The translations under genes were made by a program, and so were the position numbers. This document shows positions 56,601-64,000 of a DNA stretch of 64,000 bases, piece by piece. Every line of letters starts with the position of its first letter. Position 1 is the first letter of the stretch. The DNA lies in NCBI GenBank assembly GCA_032622095.1, contig CP136064.1, forward strand, positions 131,447,129 through 131,511,128, read 5' to 3'. This stretch comes from Siphonodentalium dalli. Lineage: Eukaryota > Mollusca > Scaphopoda > Gadilida > Siphonodentaliidae. The notes beneath the pieces were generated by a model that saw only the letters and a program-made list of their open reading frames with translations, was not told the origin of the DNA and did no database searches.

Positions 56601-57336
56601 CGCAGAACATAGGTTGTAAATGACAAAAACATGCGTTTTAAGCGAAATGTGGTGTTATATATAGGACATATAGCTGCATCATAATTGCAGTTTCTTGCTA
56701 ATGCCGGGTAGTTGTCTGGTAACCGTTACTAAGGGGAGATTGGGTGGCAAAGTGTCCTTATATTTTAATGATCATAGAATGGTCAATGCATAACATACAT
56801 ATGTATGCATGCACAGTTTTAAACAGGTGCCACCATTGAACATATACAGCATTATGCGACTCGATATTGTATAAATTAAGGGAACACTACCACTTAATGG
56901 TTAGTGCAGTGGTGTCATCCGTGCATTTGTGGTACTTGATTAGCAACCGTTGCTATCTTAAATAATTAATTTCATTCGATCTCTCTTACATTCTTGTCGG
57001 ATATATCTCAAATTTCACATTAGGGTATTATCGTCATCAAAAACGCAATCACTGGCATTGAGTTATGACATACCATGCTATAATTGCCTTTTCCAGTCAA
57101 TTCGGGATAGTTGCCTAGCAACCGTTACCAAGACGCTGCCGCGTGGCAAAGTCTTCCGATTTTATAATGATAAGTGATCAATGGGGGGGGGGGGGGGCCT
57201 GTAAAGTTTCATACATGTGTCACAAATTAAACATAACCAACACCATCCAACAAGACACTATAAAATTTAAAGGAAAATCCCACGAGGAGCCCAGGGTCAG
57301 GGTGTCGATCGTGGTAGGGCGTCAGGGTTCAAGGGG
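53612..57336. mobile_element. piggyBac-like element, 3.7 kb, carrying a nested element
   Basis: TTAA (53608-53611 and 57337-57340) with inverted ends CCCTTTGAACCC and, reversed, CCCCTTGAACCCTGAC. The left subterminal part contains two AGCGGCCGGNATACCGGCCG palindromes. The body holds a 2.55-kb element (53795-56346) and about 1 kb of non-coding DNA with a G-run at 57184-57197. No piggyBac transposase was recognised. Confidence 0.65.
53795..56346. mobile_element. Nested DNA element with ACCGCGGT-rich ends
   Basis: Inverted ends AGCGACCTGTTTAACGAGGT (left) and AGCGACCTGTTTTAACGAGG (reversed right), with TA on each side (53793-53794, 56347-56348). Both end regions (53815-54025 and 56135-56320) are crowded with TACCGCGG, ACCGCGTTA and GGTGGTA words in both orientations. 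The 105-codon frame at 55480-55797 has no recognised domain. Superfamily unassigned. Confidence 0.7.
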
Positions 57337-57340
57337 TTAA

Positions 57341-57555
57341 TACTGAATACAATTAATGGGGAGTGTAATCCATCAATTGTGTGTATCTAATTATCTAATC
57401 AATCTCAATGCGTCAATATGTTCCTTCCCTCTATTTTGGAATAAAATTTAAGACTGTATATGACCATTCGGTTGTCATGTCATAAATACAGCTTGGAGCA
57501 CCTCCGAGCGGGTTGTGAAAGAAAAATAAAAAAATTTCAATCCCTACCTACCATA
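57341..57555. other. Spacer with fragment of Harbinger-like interior
   Basis: Non-coding. AAAAATAAAAAAATTTCAATCCCTACCTACC at 57522-57552 resembles the inside of the right end of the 46.5-kb element (about 47697-47750). Confidence 0.4.
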
Positions 57556-57563
57556 CCCTGGAC

Positions 57564-57818
57564 GGTAGAGGGGTAATGTCGCAAGAGCTATACTCGACCT
57601 TCACCTCAGAATTTGCAGTCACGTTATATTCAACTAATTAACGAGTCTTTTCGGGTCGTTTCTAGAACACCAAAGTGGTGGAACATCTTGATATACAAGT
57701 CAAATTGAACATGCGGGTGAAATTGAGTCGATTTGAGATTATAGATGCGCGCCCTACGAGTATACCATTTATCGAGGTCAAGGACGAGTATAGCTCTTGC
57801 GACATTACTCTGCTACCG
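57564..57818. mobile_element. MITE with TIR of about 32 bp, MULE- or Merlin-like
   Basis: CCCTGGAC (57556-57563 and 57819-57826) flanks arms GGTAGAGGGGTAATGTCGCA-AGAGCTATACTCG and their reverse complement. Including the base beside it the duplication may be nine long with one change. 255 bp, non-coding. Confidence 0.8.
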
Positions 57819-57869
57819 CCCTGGACAGGTCCCCCCGCAACGAAGTCAACTTGTCCGTCGTCCGTCGGT

Positions 57870-58659
57870 CAGACCTGTTAACCTTACATAATATTTTCCG
57901 GGAGATTGGTCACGATTTTCCGTGAGATTGTGGTCATCATCCGGGAGATTAAAAAAAATTTATTCCTTCAGATTCCTTTTGCATTTTCATAACTTTGACA
58001 TTAAAAATTAAAAAAATATGATCAGCTATCACACATAAACATGTAAGTTTGATGGCAAATTAGCAAGTATTCTTAAGAAAAACATTTACTGTGTAGTTTT
58101 TACTTTTATTGTCTCATTTGTAGAGCAAATATCGTAAGCTACCGGAGTATGTACATCAATATTAAACTGTAAACTACTTTCGATTTCATTTAGATCTCGC
58201 GAGATATCAAATGTCACATTAAAAAGTACAACTCAGGAAAGGATTAAGTTTAAAGCCAGAACATGTGCTTCTTTTGAATTTTATCAGACAAATAAACTTT
58301 AATGGTAGTTTCATATAACCTCAGGGCTTATCTCTAGTGGGTTGCTAATTGAGTTAATTGAGAACAGGTCACCTTTGTTCAGTCTGGTGATCCCATTCAA
58401 TAGAACTTAGGTGTTTGTTGTTTTATTGTTCAGTGCCCCTGCTCTGGGAACAATGTTGATTGTTAATTGCCACAATGATTTGGCAGTTGGATATCAGGGA
58501 TGTGTTGATAGCCTGTCTACTTGTCAAATAGATCAAATAAAGAGATTATTTTTTGAGATTTTCTACAGCAGCTGAATCCAGGAGATTTTCATGCCTGTGC
58601 GGGATATCATGCTCAAATCCGGGAGTCTCCCGCACAATCCGGGAGGGTTAACAGGTCTG
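57870..58659. mobile_element. Non-autonomous hAT element (CAGACCTGTTAACC)
   Basis: A perfect 8-bp duplication CCGTCGGT (57862-57869 and 58660-58667), ends CAGACCTGTTAACC. The subterminal regions repeat CCGGGAGATT / TCCGGGAG words in both orientations. 790 bp, non-coding. It splits the family-2 Helitron sequence GTCCGTCGTCCGTCGGT|ACGTGG. Confidence 0.9.
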
Positions 58660-59757
58660 CCGTCGGTACGTGGACACAAATTTGTCCGGAGTTTTTCTCA
58701 GTCGTTTTTTGATCAATTTCCTTGAAACTTGGCACAGACATCAACCACCATGGGAACCTGTGCACCTGCGATTATGACGTCTGTCGGACCTTTTTTGATG
58801 GAGTTATCCCCTTTTTTTCGACTTAGAAATTTTTCGCAACATGTATACTTTTGTCCGAGCTTTTATTCCTACATTTTTAGGTAAATTTAAAAAAAAAACG
58901 TGGCACAGATATTTAGTACCATGGGAACATGTGCACCTGCGATTATGACGTCTGTCCGACATTCGTATATATGTATGTATGTACTTCATAGAATCCAAAA
59001 CGCGTGTAAAGATTGAGCTCAAACTTCCTATGTAAGTGTCAAATCCCACCGACACGACCGTGGTCGCGGTTTAGAGAAGCTCAGAGCACCCGTTCTCCAA
59101 TCTCAAATCACCGCAAAGGCACGTTGGGGGTTAATCAAGTGATTATTTAATGAGCGTTTGTTTTTGACGCATCTCTATAAAGAGCGTCTGTTTTGCATTC
59201 AACGTTATTCGCATCTGCAGAGTTATACGGGAACGGAAACGTTATCGCTCGAAATTTATTCCCTGCGAGCACGGATGGCGCGCTCTGTTTTTACAGTATA
59301 TACCTTTGGTATATACCGAAATCATCCCAGATAATCACGAATATAGCATCAGATTTCTCCCCAGATATACTGTTATAAAGCTACTGGAATCTGCCAATCT
59401 ACGGGAAATTCCAGGGAATGCCGATTGAGCTCAAACTTGCTACCTACGGGAAGTGTTATATATATGAGTGTGTCCTTTATAGACTCTAACCGATTGAGCT
59501 CAAACTTGCTAAATAAGAAAATATCCCCCAAGCCGTAAATATCAACAACAACAATATTACTAAATACACGTTTTCGGCAATGTGAGAGTTTTCGGGGAGC
59601 CGTGATGCCAACAACAACGACCCGAAGACAGATTTCCCGACGGGAAGCGTTTGTTTTAAATTCAATGCAATGTTATCGTAGAGATATTTCACGAAACAAA
59701 GAATGCGTTGTCTGTCGTTCCTAGGAAGGGGGGATTTCTACGGGTAAATTTTTCCGC

Positions 59758-59932
59758 CAGAAACAAAAAAAATAATTAAAACAATTTACAATTTAATTAA
59801 AACAATTTAAAATTAAAAAAAATTAACAATAAAAAAACAATTCAGAAACAAAATATATTAAATTTAAAAAACATTAAATTCATATTCAAAAATAAAAAAC
59901 AAAAATAAATAAAAACAAAATAATTACAAAAA
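59758..59932. repeat. A-rich low-complexity tract
   Basis: About 175 bp of AAAACAATTTAAAA-like sequence without other bases in quantity. Confidence 0.7.
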
Positions 59933-60484
59933 TGTCATGTTTCTGAAACAAAGCCATGGGACGAATGCCGCCAAATTTGTTGTCCGGATGATAACTTTAC
60001 TAGAGCTTATCGGATTCAATGATAATTTGGTATATTACTTTCTCCCACCAAAACACAGGTCAAGTTCAAATTTGAGTTCCGTCCGCCAATTTTTACCAGA
60101 GTTATGCCCCTTTTTTACCAGTTTCCGCCGACCCAAGAGAGGGCGTATATTGCACGCCCAGCGTAGCTCTTGTTTAATCTTGGCACTGACATTTAGTACC
60201 ATGGGAACCTGTGCACCTGCGATTATGACATCGTCCGACATTTTTTGTGTGGAGTTATTCCCCTTTTTCGACTTAGAAATTTGTTCGCACATGCATAATT
60301 TTGTCCAAGCTTTTATTCCTACATTTTTCGGTCAATAGGTTTAAGATCAGGGTTATGGTTGTACACCTGCAATGGGAACTGTTATTTTATTATTTTAACT
60401 AAATGTTTACTGACATGTGAAACATCTTAGTATTTTTAAAATAGGGGGGTATCCGTAGTCCCATTGGGACAGTCACACCTCTAG

Positions 60485-61043
60485 TTTATTTTAGGCCTTG
60501 GTGGAGTTATTGGCCTTCCCTGGACACAAATTTGTCTGGAGTTTTTCTCAGTAGTTTTTCAATCATTTTCCGTGAAACTTGGTACAGACGTCAATCACCA
60601 TGGGAACCTGTGGACCTGCGATTATGACTTTTTTTGGAGGAGTTATCCCCCCTTTTTCGACTTATAAAATTTTCGCAACATGTATAATTTTGTCCGAGCT
60701 TTTATTCCTACATTTTTAGGCAAATTTTTTTTAAACTTTGCACATATATTTAGTATCATGGGAACCTGTGCACCTGCAATTATGACATCTGTCCGACATT
60801 TTTTTGGTGGAGTTATCCCCCTTTTTGCGACTTAGAAATTTTTTTGCAGCATGCATAATTTTGTCCGAGCTTTTATTCAGTCAATAAATTTAGGATTCGA
60901 GTTAGGGGTTAGTGTTAGGGGGGTTAGGGTTGCCTGTTGACATAATTTCAGTGCCAAATATATGGTAATGGCTACTTCATTCGAATAACATTTTGAATAC
61001 GGGGGGTATTACTTAGTCCCATCTGGGACAAGCCCATCTCTAG
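60485..61043 (+). mobile_element. Helitron family 2, copy 2
   Basis: Follows copy 1 directly and ends in hairpin GTCCCATCTGGGAC (61016-61029), ten bases, CTAG (61040-61043), then T. It holds about two of the CCATGGGAACCTGTGCACCT blocks. Head-to-tail arrangement with copy 1; a short GGGTTAGGGTTA-like stretch precedes the hairpin. Confidence 0.65.
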
Positions 61044-62261
61044 TTTGCTATTATGTTTGTAGGGCAAAAACTTGAGAAAAATTACCCCGTTTTTATGTGT
61101 ACTCATACATTGTATGGTACACATATGGTAGTGTCGACATCCGGATTGACCACTTGTCGATAGTAAATATACTTCTGTATGTCTGTAGACACTTTACGCA
61201 TGCTGCGATAACTCAAATGTTATCTATCCGATTGGTACAAAATTTTTGATAAACCACCTCTCACCCCCTATCATTTTTGGTTCTGATCAGTTGATCGACT
61301 CGTAAAATATTAACCTCTTTTACCCATTCCATGTCATTTAACCATTCCCATTATTATATATAAATATTTAATTTTGATATATGACATGGCAAATTGCAAC
61401 AACAAAAATATAACTGCTTACACTATGGAAGTGATGACAGGCTCTATAGTTTTGGTGTTATATTAACCCTTCTCTTTTCGACTTTTGACCATAATTCAAA
61501 TAATATGTGTTATTATGTACATTTGTCTATGTACTACTTTAGTACAGCATAATCTATAATTCAACATCAAAACTCTAGATTATGACTCTGATCAGGGCAA
61601 TTCCATGGAGAACTGGACACAACCACCAAAATTTCAAATTCATTCTCATGTCATGTAAATTAATCTTCTTCATTGTATCGGGAAATTACTGTAATTTCAT
61701 GACATATAATGGACTTAAGTCTGGTTTGAGGCTGAACAAATTATTGCCTCTCAGTAAATAGTGGGGAAAATTTCCCAGATTTTCCCCTATTATCCTGTAT
61801 TATCCTATAATTTAAGAAGCAGTGAATTTGTTCCATTTTATAATCTTGACCAATTGTTGCCAAATCACTCGATACTGTTAGCAGATGTGATATTCGAATG
61901 GGCCAGTCGATAATATAGAAACAACCTAGCAGCATGACCGTTTCCAAATTGTCAATTTTTATGTAACGTCAGTCACATATTTCATCTATATTCTCCTGCT
62001 TGGAGAGGATTTTAAAGATAAACCTTCACCCATCTAGTAAAACCATGTCCTTGTAATGCAGAATAACACATATGGCTGGAACTATCAGATTGATCAATGC
62101 AACTTTTAGTGTGTGGCTTCAAAGAATGTGTAACGTCAGTCACGTGTAACGTTTAATAGTCACGTGGATGTAACGTCAGTCACATTGGAAAATGGCATGG
62201 GCATATAAATTATTGCAAGCATCAGGCATTTTTTGCAATGAAAATGCATTCGCATAGGGTT
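61044..62261. other. No gene; repeated TGTAACGTCAGTCAC words
   Basis: About 1.2 kb without recognised genes. TGTAACGTCAGTCAC-like words recur at about 61961, 62129 and 62169, with related CACGTGTAACGTTTAATAGTCACGTGG between them. Confidence 0.4.
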
Positions 62262-62445
62262 TATAATAAGCCTTGTTGTGTTTGATGATTTGAGGAAGGT
62301 ATATAAAACTGATTATACTTAGGCAAAATACACATTAATTGTGGGCGACATAAGACTTCACCAGTGCCAGAGAACTGTCAACTTATATACATGTACCTTC
62401 CCCAAATCATCAAACACAACAAAATAAGCCCTTAATTCATTGAAA
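62262..62445. mobile_element. Small inverted-repeat MITE
   Basis: Arms TTGTGTTTGATGATTTGAGG-AAGGTA (62273-62301) and, reversed, TTGTGTTTGATGATTTGGGG-AAGGTAC (62393-62425), extended outwards by AATAAGCC / GGCTTATT. About 180 bp, non-coding. Confidence 0.65.
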
Positions 62446-62845
62446 AGTTAAAATGAGTGTACCACATTGCTATCGTCGCTCCCACATAGGTGTATAATTT
62501 TAAAAGAGTACTTTTATGGCAAGGGTCTTATATTAGTTCTGAGGAAATAAATTCAATTATCTAATATATCACATGTTACAGTGCTATTAATATACATGTA
62601 GATAGGGAAATACCCTGCCCATATTAATCCTTTGATAATGGGAGAGTCATTGACAAGTAGTCATTTGTATGGATGTTCAGATAACAAGTTCAACAGACAG
62701 CCTATAATCTGAACATCCCATATGGGAATGGCCTGGGGTTCCTGAGTGAGACAGATTCAGTTTAGTTCAGTTTAAAATTACCGGTATACATGTGATAGTA
62801 GCAACTTAATAGTGAGGTGCCCAATATCGGTATATATAGCAACTT
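62446..62845. other. Spacer with a perfect 12-bp-stem hairpin
   Basis: No gene. GGATGTTCAGAT (62672-62683) and ATCTGAACATCC (62707-62718) form a perfect stem with a loop of about 23 nt. Confidence 0.4.
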
Positions 62846-62854
62846 ATTAGTGAG

Positions 62855-63781
62855 TAGTCCAAGTCTTCTCGTACTAAAACCGGCTAAGATATTGGGATGG
62901 AGGTGCCGGTCTTTAGTCCGAGTTCCAGGCCCATGGTCTCCTTTGACACGAGTTAATCGTTAGTGACCCGCTCAAATAAAACCACAATTATATGAAATAA
63001 AATATCACAATTGCTACAATAAACGGATAGTTTCCGCAGAAGACATGCTATTTGATCTGAAACCCACATGTGAATTGAAAGCGGTAATTTAATGTGAAAA
63101 GAAACTTTTGCCGCAGTGTTTACATATTTTTTAAAGTATGCGAACTCAGTTGACCTTGCGAACTGCGTTCGGCATTTTCCGGTGAAAATATTCCGTAGAT
63201 TTTCAATCAACCACGCACGATGAATTCTCCATTGTAATCGTAATTATACGTGACAATAAATAAATTATTACATAGATTAAATACATATTGAAGATATAAA
63301 TGTAATACATTAAATAAATTACGGGAATTATAACCATCTCACAGTTTAAAACAGTGTAAACACAATGACCATTAGAATATCATGGGGGCCGCCATTTTGT
63401 TTGTATCGAAATTCGTCTCGGCCAAAACAAACACCGGACAATGCCGAAGTTCTTCGGAACCTGAGTTCGGCTTTCAGTTAAGTAAACAAACAGAAAAAAC
63501 AGCGATGTTGGTGACAATCAACCGGAATATTCTATGCGTAATTTAACATGAAAGTTAGATTATTATACACCATTATGACCATGATATGTCTCTCTTTCCG
63601 ATGTATATAGCATCATGTATTGATTCATTAGGTAAATCGAGTAAAATACACCACAGATTCCCGCCACAGATCGTGGGCGTAACTCGTGTGATAGGATTGG
63701 TATGCAAGCGGGCTGGGACTAAAAACAGCAAATCGCCATCCCAATATCTTAGCTGGTTTTAGTACAAGAAGACTGGGACTA
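62855..63781. mobile_element. MULE-like non-autonomous element (9-bp duplication)
   Basis: ATTAGTGAG (62846-62854 and 63782-63790) is a perfect 9-bp duplication. The ends TAGTCCAAGTCTTCTCGTAC and, reversed, TAGTCCCAGTCTTCTTGTAC extend into TIRs of about 65 bp containing GCTAAGATATTGGGATGG. 927 bp; the - strand frame at 62953-63210 has no recognised domain. Confidence 0.85.
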
Positions 63782-63790
63782 ATTAGTGAG

Positions 63791-64000
63791 GTGACCAATG
63801 TCAGTTTTGATGTCAGAAACTGATTCCGCATGTTGAAAAACTCCCGGTGAAATTGTTTTGTTAGTGACAAGGTTAACGAGAAATAATTGCCAATGCAGTT
63901 TATTTCACCAAAAGTCACATTCAAATGATTCTGAACTTTTAAAGCCATAGACAGGATTTTACAGCACTAAATCTAAAAAATAAGCCTGGCAAGGAAAGAA
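63791..64000. other. Window end, nothing recognised
   Basis: About 200 bp. The first part, GTGACCAATGTCAG, repeats the sequence GTGCCCAATATCGG found just left of the MULE-like element (62813-62830), as if the target lay in a short duplication. Confidence 0.3.

Larger units (their letters stand above)
57560..60484 (+). mobile_element. Helitron family 2, copy 1 (interrupted by two insertions)
   Basis: Ends in hairpin GTCCCATTGGGAC (60458-60470), ten bases, CTAG (60481-60484), then T: a Helitron 3' end. The body has repeated blocks GGACACAAATTTGTCCGGAG, AACTTGGCACAGACATCAAC, CCATGGGAACCTGTGCACCT, GCGATTATGACGTCTGTC, GGAGTTATCCCC-TTTTTCGACTTAGAAATTT and TTTTGTCCGAGCTTTTATTC, seen near 58680, 58916 and 60190. 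A MULE/Merlin-like MITE and a hAT are inserted near its start. The 5' end is not pinned down (near or before 57560). No Rep/helicase is encoded. Confidence 0.6.

Noticed and set aside
59937-60338. 133-codon + strand frame
   Set aside because: It lies in the repeated blocks of the family-2 Helitron and has no recognisable domain.

Overview
The window is animal DNA: AT-rich, intron-like, saturated with transposable-element (TE) copies, and carrying spliced exons. Frequent ACATGTA-type words, pearl-like tandem-core elements and the repeat families suggest a marine lophotrochozoan, most likely a mollusc. That assignment is inference.  The one host gene I recognise with confidence is TPT1 (translationally controlled tumour protein, TCTP) on the + strand. 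Exon 1 is at 21853-21880, with a TOP-like pyrimidine tract upstream, and exon 2 is at 44432-44499. Splice phase, reading frame and exon limits agree with the known animal gene. Intron 1 is therefore about 22.5 kb and is almost wholly built from TEs. Exon 3 was not found before the window ends. Two further possible host first exons, unidentified, are at 32613-32712 (+) and 49120-49404 (-).  Layout. 1-4.7 kb: one huge diverged palindrome. 4.9-6.0 kb: a tandem array of GATGGC-bearing units ending in a hairpin. 6.0-6.7 kb: a fossil copia-like RNase H with a polypurine tract and putative LTR start. 6.9-7.7 kb: two small inverted-repeat elements. 9.0-9.6 and 13.4-14.2 kb: non-autonomous Helitrons with a 122-bp internal tandem unit. 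10.6-11.6 kb: a hAT. 14.9-15.5 kb: a Penelope-like relic and a decayed hammerhead-ribozyme motif. 15.6-17.1 kb: a foldback element and a tRNA-like SINE. 18.1-18.9 kb: a repeat split by a piggyBac-like MITE. 19.2-21.4 kb: a long-TIR element just upstream of TPT1.  Inside TPT1 intron 1: a nested pair at 22.1-25.2 kb; a small hAT at 25.5-26.6 kb; a 4.9-kb hAT with a damaged ZBED-like transposase at 26.9-31.8 kb, itself carrying a nested element; a hAT-like element at 33.5-34.4 kb; a foldback at 35.7-36.4 kb; a head-to-tail Helitron array at 38.6-39.8 kb; a Harbinger-like element at 39.8-42.3 kb; a double-hairpin element at 43.2 kb; and a 5S-rRNA-like fragment 100 bp before exon 2.  After exon 2: a perfect 197-bp direct repeat, a tandem array split by a Harbinger-like insertion, a broken tyrosine-recombinase fragment, hATs at 49.5-50.9 and 57.9-58.7 kb, a 5-bp-duplication hAT-like element at 51.9-53.0 kb, a piggyBac-like element with another element nested in it (53.6-57.3 kb), a second Helitron family (about 57.5-61.0 kb), and a MULE-like element at 62.9-63.8 kb.  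Many elements are bounded by exact target duplications, so the insertion history can be read directly. Family names rest on ends, duplications and recognised protein motifs, not on database searches.
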